Below are positions 8,301-14,377 of a stretch of DNA of 15,123 nt, one piece after another. The translations under genes were made by a program, and so were the position numbers. A model generated the notes under the pieces. The model did no database searches and was not told where the DNA came from. It saw only the letters and a list, made by a program, of their open reading frames with translations. The DNA is taken from contig DQGR01000096.1 in the NCBI GenBank assembly GCA_003524845.1, positions 1 to 15,123 on the forward strand, read 5' to 3'. This DNA comes from Patescibacteria group bacterium (GTDB lineage: Bacteria; Patescibacteriota; Microgenomatia; UBA10105). Each line of letters opens with the position of its first letter. Within the stretch, counting starts at the first letter, position 1.

Positions 8301-8824
8301 CGTCCCTTATAGCACCTGTAGTAATGACCGCAATTTTCTTACTTGTATTTTTTGAGTTTGGCAGAATCAGTTCATCTATGGGTGAGATAAAAATTGCAGA
8401 AGCAAAAACTGAAACTACTATGGATGGAGTTGACACTGTTAATCCCCAGATTGTCGCTACCTTTGCTTCAAGTAACCTCAATAAACTTGCATTTGCCGGA
8501 AACACCCCAAAATATTTCATGGGTATCTCTTCCTGGCTATCTGAAGTACCAATAGCAGAGGGTAAACTTGAGCTTTCTGATACAGACGTCATTATTGGTG
8601 CGAAAGAAGCTGAGAAGATGCGCGAAGAAAAATTATTTGCCAAAGCCGGTGATGTAATTCCCAATTTCTATGGTTTGCCACAAATGAGAGTTGCAGCCGT
8701 GCTTGCACCAACCGGGACCATATTGGACGAATATCATTTTGTAAATCAAAACGCCATAAATCAGATCACTGCTAAACCATTAAACGTTCAAAACATAGAT
8801 GGAAAAGTTACTTTTTCTCAATAA
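5366..8824 (+). CDS. copA: CopA-type Cu(I) P1B-ATPase with extra N-terminal and C-terminal regions
   Basis: 1152 residues, against about 750-850 for most CopA. HMA1 (1-70) has GMHCASC (Cys14, Cys17). About 82-160 is a domain without CxxC that I do not recognise. HMA2 (about 226-296) has GMHCASC (Cys238, Cys241). The pump core has TGES (514-517), CPC in TM6 (618-620), DKTGT (Asp662), HP (701-702), TGDN (815-818), GDGINDAP (861-868), and YN (926-927) with MALSS (954-958). These give the CPC/YN/MxxSS signature of Cu(I) exporters. Beyond the core a ninth hydrophobic helix (about 978-1001) leads to a roughly 150-residue tail with TDVIIGAKEAEKM and APTGTILDEYHFVN. Standard CopA topology would put this tail outside the cytoplasm. 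Residues 186-218 are encoded by a palindromic repeat. I chose the ATG at 5366, four bases after the copZ stop; a TTG at 5345 would overlap that gene. Confidence 0.95.
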   Translation: MKRPVTLKIDGMHCASCETLISEELKETAGVSDISVSSKEGRAQLLLDTAVSPVNALLEAVDRAGYKAAIVSGATKTEELSSITVTVKNQSSRKPMKIQFESHLKAEGRILQDESGKAYFDGNIRNDRKAIVSAHKEDLGSEEKIGQLVNSFGMVEIFNAKTPTPNGSAQLTTSANGYANGLSSFVIPTEAADRVEGSDSTKSGLKDSSTSLRSARNDEEQKKETNKRIKLSLTGMHCASCAGLIERSLKKVNGVKEANVNFAAEKASVVFDETQTSIDNLAEAVKKVGYKASYQEQEDPELERKKRHAEIKQLFNKFLGSFILSTPMLYFMFFDFFSWIPGKVFFTPFIGIISLILVTPVQFIFGASFYKGMWSALRMKTFNMDSLIAIGTSTAYFYSLINYGLYVITKGSLLGVGGEKIPELYFETAAFLITFVILGKWLEKRAKGKTSDAIKKLMGLQAKTARVIRNGVTQDVPVDQVINGDIVLVRPGEKVPVDGKISKGSSAVDESMLTGESLPVEKNIGDMVIGATINKTGSFEFMATRVGSETALAQIIRLIEEAQGSKAPIQAFADKISAYFVPIVIGIAFLTFGIWYLVLGASLSFALMAFTAVIVIACPCALGLATPTALMVGTGKGAEQGILIKGGEPLEGACKINAVVFDKTGTLTNGKPVVTDTLSLSELDEDEMIEIAAGLEKSSEHPLAEAIVNYADEENFTLSEVEGFKAIPGHGVQGTVSGSVYFMGNRRLIKDVAQLEVGKINRKLERLENAGKTAMILASKEKVLGIVAVADTVKETSHEAVEALKKRKIEVWMITGDNARTAKAIAAQVGITNVLAEVLPENKAAEVKKLQESGKKVAMVGDGINDAPALAQADIGIAMGSGTDVAMETGGIVIIKNDLRDVVTAFDLSKETMQKIKQNMFFALFYNVIGIPIAARVFMGIGLVLKPELAGLAMALSSVSVVTNSLLIKYFQPGKKNYASLIAPVVMTAIFLLVFFEFGRISSSMGEIKIAEAKTETTMDGVDTVNPQIVATFASSNLNKLAFAGNTPKYFMGISSWLSEVPIAEGKLELSDTDVIIGAKEAEKMREEKLFAKAGDVIPNFYGLPQMRVAAVLAPTGTILDEYHFVNQNAINQITAKPLNVQNIDGKVTFSQ
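5921..6019. repeat. 99-bp palindromic element inserted in frame within the CopA gene
   Basis: The ends GTCATCCCGACCG (5921-5933) and CGCTCGGAATGAC (6007-6019) form an imperfect terminal inverted repeat. A second pair further in, GGAGGGATCT and AGATTCCTCGAC, extends the fold. The sequence style (TCATCCCGA...GGAGGGATCT...GGAATGAC) is that of widespread dispersed palindromes in bacterial intergenic DNA. Here it is exactly 33 codons with no stop and encodes VIPTEAADRVEGSDS through SARND, a polar linker between the unrecognised domain and HMA2. It resembles the in-frame palindromic elements (RPE) known from Rickettsia genes. Confidence 0.8.
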
Positions 8825-8914
8825 ATGTGTACCACAGCTTTTGGCACAAAGCAAAACTGCTGAAGGGATTAAATAAATCGTGCTTTCTTACAAATATTTG
8901 TGGGTTGGAGGAAG

Positions 8915-9439
8915 ATGAATGAGTACAGCAGTTCCAATTCAACTGATAAAACAGTCTTCTGGATTATTGGCGGAATTAGCCTTATTGTTTTAATGATTAT
9001 TGCTTTTGTGGCATTTGGTGAGTCTAAAAACCAAACACAAGTTGCTTCATATGAAGCAACTGCTACCTCTCGGCCTCAAGCATCGGTTGCAACAACCACT
9101 GCTGATTTTGGAAAAATGAAAGTAACAGATGAGCAGACTGCTGAGTTTACGATTGAAAACACCGGTAATAAACCGCTGCAACTTTTCAAAGTCACTTCAT
9201 CATGTGGCTGTACGTTTGGAACGATTATTATTAATGGAAAAAAGAGTCCAGAGTTTAGTATGCATTCAAAAAGTAACTGGACAGGTTCACTTACGCCCGG
9301 TGAAAAAGCTTTGGTTGCAGTAACATATAAACCAAATATTATGCCGGTTAAAGGTGACATTACCCGAGCCGTTTATGTCTCAACCAACGATCCCAACAAT
9401 AAACAACTGACATTTTCTATTAAAGCTTTTGTGGAGTAG
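8915..9439 (+). CDS. DUF1573 domain protein with N-terminal membrane anchor
   Basis: A 174-residue protein. One hydrophobic helix (about 13-34, VFWIIGGISLIVLMII) is followed by a Ser/Thr/Ala-rich linker and then a DUF1573 domain (about 58-174). The domain has TADFGKMKV, the EFTIENTGNKPLQLFKV strand pair, the conserved SSCGC motif (Cys97, Cys99), LTPGEKALVAVTYKP and the terminal VSTNDPNN region. DUF1573 is an Ig-like extracytoplasmic fold; its CGC motif is suited to metal or thiol chemistry. GGAGGA (8907-8912) lies very close to the ATG at 8915 (2-3 bases); a GTG at 8900 in the same frame would be the alternative start. It sits 90 bases after CopA and before the CcdA-like gene, a pairing that suggests redox handling of its Cys pair. 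Function inferred. Confidence 0.85.
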   Translation: MNEYSSSNSTDKTVFWIIGGISLIVLMIIAFVAFGESKNQTQVASYEATATSRPQASVATTTADFGKMKVTDEQTAEFTIENTGNKPLQLFKVTSSCGCTFGTIIINGKKSPEFSMHSKSNWTGSLTPGEKALVAVTYKPNIMPVKGDITRAVYVSTNDPNNKQLTFSIKAFVE

Positions 9440-9445
9440 TATACT

Positions 9446-9555
9446 TCCTCCCCTTAAGATAAGGGGAGGTGGGGAGGGGTTATGAACGAATCATAACTCA
9501 CCCTGACCGTTCGGCTGAGCTCACGGCCGAAGCCCTCTCTTATCTTAAGAGAGGG
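9446..9555. repeat. 110-bp intergenic palindromic repeat, copy 2
   Basis: Partner of 5026-5135. It contains three perfect stems: CCTCCCCTTA / TAAGGGGAGG (9447-9469), TTCGGC / GCCGAA, and CCCTCTCTTA / TAAGAGAGGG ending at 9555. The last stem ends 10 bases before the ccdA-like ATG, so its GAGAGGG arm would be the only candidate ribosome site and would be paired when folded. The 10-bp first stem is better preserved here than in copy 1. Confidence 0.85.
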
Positions 9556-9565
9556 ATTTAATTAT

Positions 9566-10393
9566 ATGGATAACACGGTATTTTTTGGTGTATCTTTAAC
9601 CGCGGCGTTTATTGGCGGGATGGTGGCGCTATTTGCGCCATGTTGTATCACGTTTTTATTCCCTTCTTATTTAGGCACTATTTTCAAAGAACGCAGTCGG
9701 GTTGTATTTTTAACGCTGGTTTTCGCACTGGGTTTGGGATCAATATTGGTGCCAGTTGCCTTGGGTTTCCGTTTTGTCGTTTCGTTTTTTGGCACATTCC
9801 ACACGACTATTTATCTTCTGGGTGCACTCGTGATGTTTATAGTTGGTCTGATGACGTTGTTCGACACCAAGCTCATGCTCCCACTACCGCGCTACACCAT
9901 GCCTGAAAAAACTACGGTTGGTTCAACATTTTTGCTCGGAATATTTTCCGGCATTACCTCGGCTTGTTGTGCACCAGTATTGTTTGCAGCAATTACGTTG
10001 TCCACGCTTTCGCCAACACTTTTGACTTCGCTAATCGTATCTTTTGTATATGTTTTGGGAATTGTTTTCCCCTTATTTCTCTTGTCATTGTTTTACGAGA
10101 AAATAACCAATCAGTATCTGTACAACTTCAAGAAAAAAACCGAGAAGCCACTTAAATTACTTGCAGCGGCAACGTTTCTCATTTCATCCGTAGTTATAGC
10201 TGTGCTGGCTTTAACGGGTAAAATCCGGATGGAATCAAGTGATGCGTATAGTAACCAGCTGCGGACGTTTATTTATAATCTCTCTATCTATTTTCGTAAC
10301 CCACTATTTGATATATTGATTGTAGTTGGAGCAAATGCTTTTATTATTTTTGCAGTGAGACAAAAGAGAAAAAGTAAAAATATGTCCTCCTGA
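9566..10393 (+). CDS. CcdA/DsbD-like thiol-disulfide transmembrane protein
   Basis: A 275-residue polytopic protein. Six or so hydrophobic helices carry the two CcdA hallmarks: FAPCCITFLFPSYL (Cys26-Cys27) in the first and SACCAPVLFAA (Cys134-Cys135) at the start of the second half. CcdA-family proteins move electrons from cytoplasmic thioredoxin to outer-face thiol proteins. The doubled Cys at both sites is slightly unusual, since one Cys per half is typical. A further helix follows near the C-terminus (about 245-265), then a basic tail (RQKRKSKN). Likely clients in this operon are the DUF1573 protein and the cupredoxin-bearing protein; that is inference. The start is the ATG ten bases after the stem of repeat copy 2. 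Stop TGA at 10391 lies inside the left arm of a hairpin. Confidence 0.85.
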   Translation: MDNTVFFGVSLTAAFIGGMVALFAPCCITFLFPSYLGTIFKERSRVVFLTLVFALGLGSILVPVALGFRFVVSFFGTFHTTIYLLGALVMFIVGLMTLFDTKLMLPLPRYTMPEKTTVGSTFLLGIFSGITSACCAPVLFAAITLSTLSPTLLTSLIVSFVYVLGIVFPLFLLSLFYEKITNQYLYNFKKKTEKPLKLLAAATFLISSVVIAVLALTGKIRMESSDAYSNQLRTFIYNLSIYFRNPLFDILIVVGANAFIIFAVRQKRKSKNMSS

Positions 10394-10453
10394 TCTTGCT
10401 TTGCGTCTTTTCAATTCTATTCGAATACGACGCAAAGAGCGATCTAAGGAGGA
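10385..10453 (+). promoter_or_regulatory. Long imperfect hairpin at the ccdA-like stop, pairing an SD-like sequence
   Basis: TCCTCC (10385-10390) faces GGAGGA (10448-10453), and further in CTTTGCGTC (10399-10407) pairs perfectly with GACGCAAAG (10429-10437). The arms between are imperfectly complementary. The right arm holds AAGGAGGA, followed by an ATG CAG TAA mini-frame at 10460-10468. The structure sits between the ccdA-like stop and the DUF5676 gene. There is no T-run, so a terminator is unlikely. A control or processing role is possible but not shown. Confidence 0.5.
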
Positions 10454-10496
10454 TTCAAGATGCAGTAAGATTCGTTTTACTCATCAATTGTATCTA

Positions 10497-10507
10497 GAGG
10501 AGGTGAT
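10497..10507 (+). promoter_or_regulatory. Strong ribosome binding site that sets the DUF5676 start
   Basis: GAGGAGGTGAT complements the 16S 3' end over about ten bases, with 7 bases to the ATG at 10515. It contrasts with the first genes of the units here, which have no SD. Confidence 0.85.
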
Positions 10508-10514
10508 TTTATAT

Positions 10515-10784
10515 ATGAAACATCTGCCCATGGCTTCTGCTAACGCTACAGCCGCAACTATTGCGGTGATTTATATCGTTTGTGCTATATCCGTGTTATT
10601 TTTTCCAGATATCGCTATGACCGTTGCTCGATCATGGTTTCACGGAATTGATATCAGTACGCTAACACTTTCAACGCAAACCAATACTAGTTCATTGGTA
10701 CTTGGATTTGTTACCGCAACCGGTGGAGGCTGGCTGCTTGGTTACCTATTTGCCAGCTTTTACAATTATTTCGCAAAAAAGTAA
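10515..10784 (+). CDS. DUF5676-like small membrane protein
   Basis: An 89-residue protein with two hydrophobic helices (about 10-30 and 60-84). Between them is FPDIAMTVARSWFHGIDIS, which fits my recollection of DUF5676: a small two-helix family with a WFHG(I/M)D motif, common beside heavy-metal ATPases. An excellent Shine-Dalgarno, GAGGAGGTGAT (10497-10507), lies 7 bases ahead of the ATG at 10515 and fixes the start, although the frame is open further upstream. It is the last gene of the copper series. His43 and Asp46 could bind metal, but no biochemical function is known to me. Confidence 0.8.
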   Translation: MKHLPMASANATAATIAVIYIVCAISVLFFPDIAMTVARSWFHGIDISTLTLSTQTNTSSLVLGFVTATGGGWLLGYLFASFYNYFAKK

Positions 10785-10928
10785 GGTTTGCACGTTATTA
10801 TCTAGATATTGCGAGGATTAAAATCTGTTTAGACTTAATTACCCTCCGCATCTTTCCACTCGCCTTATCTATTATTTCCGCCAAAGACGGACAGGCAGTA
10901 GCACGGCTCGTGGAGCGATTGCTGAGGG

Positions 10929-10984
10929 ATATTGTCATTTCTAAACTTTCCGCAAGTTGGCGGTTCGTTAAGAAATGACAATAT
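10929..10984. repeat. Perfect 14-bp inverted repeat (hairpin) in the intergenic gap
   Basis: ATATTGTCATTTCT (10929-10942) pairs fully with AGAAATGACAATAT (10971-10984). Within the 28-base loop CCGC (10950-10953) pairs with GCGG (10960-10963). It sits in the 270-base gap between the DUF5676 gene and the Fic gene and abuts the repeat at 10984-11025. No T-run follows on either strand. The rest of this gap holds no gene I can support. Confidence 0.7.
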
Positions 10985-11025
10985 GCAGGGCAGTGACTGA
11001 CGTACGAACTTTTTACGCACAAAAT
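10984..11025. repeat. 42-bp dispersed repeat, copy 1
   Basis: It matches 13991-14032 at 38 of 42 positions, including the invariant run CGAACTTTTTACGCACAAAA. It lies just past the Fic gene's stop codon side and marks the boundary between the copper island and the accessory genes. Confidence 0.8.
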
Positions 11026-11054
11026 ACCACAATTTTTAACATTCCCAGCTTTAC

Positions 11055-12119
11055 TTAAACAACAACCCGATACCGAGTGCTTCTACCTAGACCAATTCGC
11101 TCGATCTTTTTCAGTCCAATCAGTTTTTCCATAACCTGATTGATTGTGGGTCGAGCCACACCAGTGTTTTGAGACAACTCTAAAGGACTTGCCTCGCCAA
11201 CTTTTTGCAGATATTCCCAAACTGTCAATTGTTTTTTTGACAATATTTTTTCAATTGTTTCTGTTGATAACAAATCAATAGCCATTCGGGACTGTTTAAG
11301 TAGAATGCTTACAAAAAATTCTAACCAAGGCGTAATGTTTTCATTTTCCTTACTGAAGGTTTTTTGGCTATTTCGTAAAGCTAGGTAGTAAATAGGCTTA
11401 TTGTCCTCGATCAATTTTTCATGAGAAACAAAAGGCATATATAAATAACCTTGTTTAAGGAGTAGGAGATTGGTAAGGATTCGAGACAATCTGCCATTTC
11501 CGTCCTGAAATGGATGGATTTGCAAAAATTCCACCAGAAAATTACCAATAATAATGACTGGATGATATTTTTTATGAAAAAGCGCTTCTTTTGTCCAATC
11601 AACCAAGTCCCGCATTGCTAAGGGTGTTAAATATACAGGAGTTGTATCGAATAAAATCCCTATTGAGTTGCCTTTTGCATCAATCATGTGAACTTTATTT
11701 TCCGTTCGTTTATAATCTCCACGATGCAAATCATCTTTTTCGACATATTTAAGTAATTCTTTATGGAAATGTTTTATGGTGTTTTCACTTAAAGATAAAT
11801 CTTGCCAGGAGTCAAAGATATTTTGTAAAAGCTCGTAGTACCCTTTGACTTCTGCCTTATCACGATTCGTAAATTTCTCAATTGAAATGCCACGCATGAG
11901 TTTTTCAATATCTTCGTCTGAAAGCTTAGCTCCTTCAATACGTGTGGAAGCTCCAGTTGAAGTCACGAGCACTGAGCGTTTCAAACGACCTAGTACTTGA
12001 GGATGAAGTTGACTACTAGCCATCCAACGACCTTTAAGTTCATCAATACGAGCTATATCAGCCCAAATTGAACTTGGAATATTGGTAAGTCGTTGATCTG
12101 GTCTATTTGTGCTGCTCAT
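11055..12119 (-). CDS. Fic-domain protein with C-terminal winged helix
   Basis: 354 residues. An N-terminal Fic_N-like region is followed by the Fic core with an intact HPFQDGNGRLSR motif (202-213), which has catalytic His202 and the anion-binding GNGR loop. Upstream, STRIEG (58-63) fits the inhibitory-helix motif (S/T)xxxE(G/N), so this is a class II, self-inhibited Fic protein with Glu62 as the blocking residue. Residues about 293-354 form a winged helix (LSQNTGVARPTINQVMEKL), a common arrangement in chromosomal Fic proteins that may bind their own promoter. Fic enzymes usually transfer AMP to a protein hydroxyl; the target is unknown here. It is preceded by a promoter overlapping an inverted repeat (12131-12162), which suggests autoregulation. 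The start ATG has no SD. Confidence 0.92.
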   Translation of the reverse strand: MSSTNRPDQRLTNIPSSIWADIARIDELKGRWMASSQLHPQVLGRLKRSVLVTSTGASTRIEGAKLSDEDIEKLMRGISIEKFTNRDKAEVKGYYELLQNIFDSWQDLSLSENTIKHFHKELLKYVEKDDLHRGDYKRTENKVHMIDAKGNSIGILFDTTPVYLTPLAMRDLVDWTKEALFHKKYHPVIIIGNFLVEFLQIHPFQDGNGRLSRILTNLLLLKQGYLYMPFVSHEKLIEDNKPIYYLALRNSQKTFSKENENITPWLEFFVSILLKQSRMAIDLLSTETIEKILSKKQLTVWEYLQKVGEASPLELSQNTGVARPTINQVMEKLIGLKKIERIGLGRSTRYRVVV

Positions 12120-12130
12120 AATCTTATATG

Positions 12131-12162
12131 TTGACTATATAAGATTATATAAGATTAGTCAA
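12131..12162 (-). promoter_or_regulatory. Promoter and palindromic operator of the Fic gene
   Basis: On the minus strand TTGACT (12162-12157) and TATAGT (12139-12134) are separated by exactly 17 bases, and the ATG follows 14 bases later. TTGACTA (12131-12137) and TAGTCAA (12156-12162) form a perfect 7-bp inverted repeat over both elements, and ATATAAGATT occurs twice in tandem between them. This is a good operator candidate for the Fic protein's own winged helix. Confidence 0.65.
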
Positions 12163-12244
12163 GGTTACGTTAATTTCGAGGCTAAATTAGACAAAAAGTA
12201 GAGGTTTTTTAGTCAATTTATAAGTTAAAATTGAGTTGATCACA

Positions 12245-13222
12245 TTAATTCATCCTGGTTTTTGAATTGTCAGATGTGAAAAACTCGTTAGGGATATAAC
12301 TTTCTGCGGACTCAAAATCAGTTTTGGTATGATGCCAACCAATATCTGACTCCCAAATAACTCTTTCACTACACTGCGAACAATACCCATATTTACCAAA
12401 TTCGTCAGTATCAATAATCACCGGTATCCAGTCTTTTTTATCATTTTGGAGGTAATATTTTCGCAGTCCCACGGTTAAAAAATCCTTGATACGATGACCT
12501 GTCCAGGAATACATTTTATCTATATTGGAAATTAAAAATCGCTTATTATTGGCAAGAACCTTGATTAAACCATCGGGAGGAACTGGATCATTAAAGGGAT
12601 ATACATATACATATTTTCTGATCAGAAACATGTCTCCTTCCTGCTTAGGTAGTGTATGGTTGATGATGTCATACACTAAATCTGCAAGCCTTCTATTTTT
12701 AGCAGCAATGATAAACTCATCTCTTTCCTGCTTTTTTTGACGGCGAATTTTAAACTCATGAGTTTTAATATCCTTACAAGTGAAAAGTATGTCATCATTG
12801 ACTTCAAAATTATATTTTTTAAACCATTTAGATAATCCCGATAAATAAGATAATTTTAAGTTTTTTGATTGTTTCCTATCTGTTAAGGGATATGCAACAT
12901 CGTCTTCGTCATACAAAGTGATTTTAGCCCGATAATCAAAACTAGCAATCAAATAGTAATAAACATCAGTTTCAGTGGAAAGGATGCCTTTTTCAATCTC
13001 AATTGCTTGAGGTGTATGACGAAATGTTTTGCCACAGTAAACTCGCCATTTCAAATCATATGTTTGCGGGCCAATGCGAACAATATCTTTTTCCCAGGTC
13101 GTCAACGTCTGGCGTATTTTCGCAACTTGTAGTTGCGTCTTTTGAGATAATTCCACAATAGTAAGGGCGGTACCGTTTTCCTCAAGCGCCTTTTGGAGCA
13201 ATTGTTTATTTGAAAAAACCAT
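12245..13222 (-). CDS. Unrecognised protein: HTH-like N-terminus, zinc-finger-like C-terminus
   Basis: 325 residues, no family recognised. Residues 1-50 look like a winged helix of the HARE/replacement type (LTIVELSQKTQLQVAKIRQTL). About 95-160 is a beta-rich stretch (AKITLYDEDDVAYPL...LSGLSKWFKKYNFEVNDDILFTCKDIKTHEFKI) whose layout recalls DNA-binding pseudobarrel (B3-like) domains; this is only a resemblance. About 160-180 is strongly basic. Near the C-terminus YGYCSQCSERV (Cys281, Cys284) followed by GWHH (His297, His298) could bind one zinc. The parts suggest a nucleic-acid-binding protein. It is divergent from the orphan RQC protein with only 53 bases between start codons, so the two may be co-regulated. 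The frame is long, and charge and hydrophobicity patterns are normal, so it is a real gene. Confidence 0.75.
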   Translation of the reverse strand: MVFSNKQLLQKALEENGTALTIVELSQKTQLQVAKIRQTLTTWEKDIVRIGPQTYDLKWRVYCGKTFRHTPQAIEIEKGILSTETDVYYYLIASFDYRAKITLYDEDDVAYPLTDRKQSKNLKLSYLSGLSKWFKKYNFEVNDDILFTCKDIKTHEFKIRRQKKQERDEFIIAAKNRRLADLVYDIINHTLPKQEGDMFLIRKYVYVYPFNDPVPPDGLIKVLANNKRFLISNIDKMYSWTGHRIKDFLTVGLRKYYLQNDKKDWIPVIIDTDEFGKYGYCSQCSERVIWESDIGWHHTKTDFESAESYIPNEFFTSDNSKTRMN

Positions 13223-13275
13223 AAAACGTAATTTATAATAAATAGCGCAATATTCTTTATATTATTCTTACTATT

Positions 13276-13944
13276 ATGGAACAAATATTTGATATCTCAA
13301 TTCTTACGCTTAAAATCCTTTCGTGTATCTATCGAGCCGAAGAAAGATATGGTGTTTATATCATCGCTTCGACTCTTTGTGGCAAATCGAATAAGAAAAC
13401 ACAAGAACTGGGACTTGATAAATTATCAACCTACGGTATTGTCAATTATTTGTCAAGACAGCAAGTCATCGCAGTTATTCACTACCTGATGCACGTTGGA
13501 CTTATTTTCCGTTCGGTCGAACATAACAATTTGAAACTGAGTTCCCTGGGTAAACAATTTCTTAAAAACAAACCGGCGCTATGTATACCACAAAAAATAA
13601 TCGATGATGCACGCACACTACAGTTTTCTCGTAAATTGCTACAGACTCATTTGGAGACACTCTCACTTTGGTACCAGGAGAAAACTATTGGCGAGATTGC
13701 AATACAAAGAAATCTCAAGGAAGCAACAATAGAAGGACATATTGCTGATTTGATCAATCACAAAAAAATTGAAAGTATTCGCGAATTCATGAGTGAAGAT
13801 ACAGAAAAACTGATCAAAACGGTACTAGAGAAAAACCCTGACGCAAAACTTAAGGAAATAAAAACACAACTGCCTGAAAATGTTTCATATGGACAGATCA
13901 AAATCGTCTTAGCTTTTCAACAGAGAGGAAAGTTCGAATCTTAG
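13276..13944 (+). CDS. Orphan RecQ C-terminal module (RQC winged helix plus HTH_40), no helicase
   Basis: 222 residues. Residues about 5-97 match the RQC domain of RecQ helicases (ILSCIYRAEERYGVYIIASTLCG; LGLDKLSTYGIV; VIHYLMHVGLI; LKLSSLGKQFLK). About 112-172 match HTH_40 (TLETLSLWYQEKTIGEIA, ATIEGHIADLI). The tail LKEIKTQLPENVSYGQIKIVLA matches what follows HTH_40 in some RecQ proteins. The helicase and zinc-binding regions are absent, and the upstream 53 bases contain no room for them, so this is a stand-alone DNA-binding module or a neatly trimmed fragment. Possible roles: transcription factor, or adaptor for a helicase encoded elsewhere. Its last five codons fall within the repeat that begins at 13927. 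A weak TATATT (13258-13263) could be the -10. Confidence 0.82.
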   Translation: MEQIFDISILTLKILSCIYRAEERYGVYIIASTLCGKSNKKTQELGLDKLSTYGIVNYLSRQQVIAVIHYLMHVGLIFRSVEHNNLKLSSLGKQFLKNKPALCIPQKIIDDARTLQFSRKLLQTHLETLSLWYQEKTIGEIAIQRNLKEATIEGHIADLINHKKIESIREFMSEDTEKLIKTVLEKNPDAKLKEIKTQLPENVSYGQIKIVLAFQQRGKFES

Positions 13945-14032
13945 TCTGAGTGATCATTTTTAGCCTGTTGTGACAAGCCGAATTTCGAGGTGCAGGACAG
14001 TGAACGACGTTCGAACTTTTTACGCACAAAAT
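13927..14032. repeat. 106-bp repeat element joining two repeat families
   Basis: Its first 40 bases (13927-13966) match 15084-15123 with one mismatch. Its last 42 bases (13991-14032) match 10984-11025 with four. AAAGTTCGAA (13929-13938) and TTCGAACTTT (14010-14019) are perfect 10-bp inverted ends of a 91-bp core, which looks like a small non-coding element. The left end overlaps the stop region of the RQC gene. Confidence 0.75.
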
Positions 14033-14083
14033 TATCAAAGTTTTTTCATTTTTCGGTCGTTATAAATTACAATACATCTTTTT

Positions 14084-14347
14084 TTGAGTAATGTTGACAT
14101 CGTACAAAAACTCACCTTTATCACACTTCTAGTGGATACCGGCTTGTTTCAAGACAAAAAATTGTCAAGTGAACTCAAAAGGGACATCATTGATAAACTC
14201 TTTTATTTTTATGACTGGGGCAACTTTGGCATGGAAGATCTTTTACTTGATACTGTTTATAGCGTATGTGAAACAAAAGCCGATTGGGAATATATGATAG
14301 AAAAACTGTCTAAAATAAAAGGTGGATATAGGCAGGATTTGATTTGA
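14084..14347 (+). CDS. Hypothetical small protein (87 aa), possibly a fragment
   Basis: An 87-residue frame from a TTG at 14084; an in-frame stop at 14063 leaves no other usual start. The composition is protein-like and acidic: an amphipathic N-terminal helix pair (VQKLTFITLLVDTGLF, SSELKRDIIDKLFYFYDW) followed by GMEDLLLDTVYSVCETKADWEYMIEKLSKI. The second half reads like the C-terminal end of a larger helical repeat protein. No SD is visible. It starts 51 bases after the repeat at 13927-14032, so it may be a remnant of a gene cut by that element. I do not recognise the family. Confidence 0.45.
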   Translation: MSNVDIVQKLTFITLLVDTGLFQDKKLSSELKRDIIDKLFYFYDWGNFGMEDLLLDTVYSVCETKADWEYMIEKLSKIKGGYRQDLI

Positions 14348-14377
14348 AAAATCAAGCGGGAAAAGTTTAAGAAATAA

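Noticed and set aside
10798..11022. A 74-residue minus-strand open frame after the Fic gene
   Set aside because: It runs through the 14-bp inverted repeat and the 42-bp dispersed repeat, has no SD and shows no domain; its openness is better explained by the repeat sequence.
10929..11025. Hairpin plus repeat as an integron attC site
   Set aside because: No convincing R/L core sites (GTTRRRY/RYYYAAC) at the ends, genes lie on both strands with their own promoters, and no integrase is seen.
12213..12234. TCAATTT / AAATTGA hairpin as terminator of the 325-residue gene
   Set aside because: A short AT-only stem with no T-run after it on either strand.
13927..13966. AGTTCGAATCTT resembles a tRNA T-arm (also at 15084-15123), hinting at a tRNA or att site
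   Set aside because: The stem is imperfect, no D-arm, anticodon arm or acceptor stem is present upstream, and no integrase gene is in the window.
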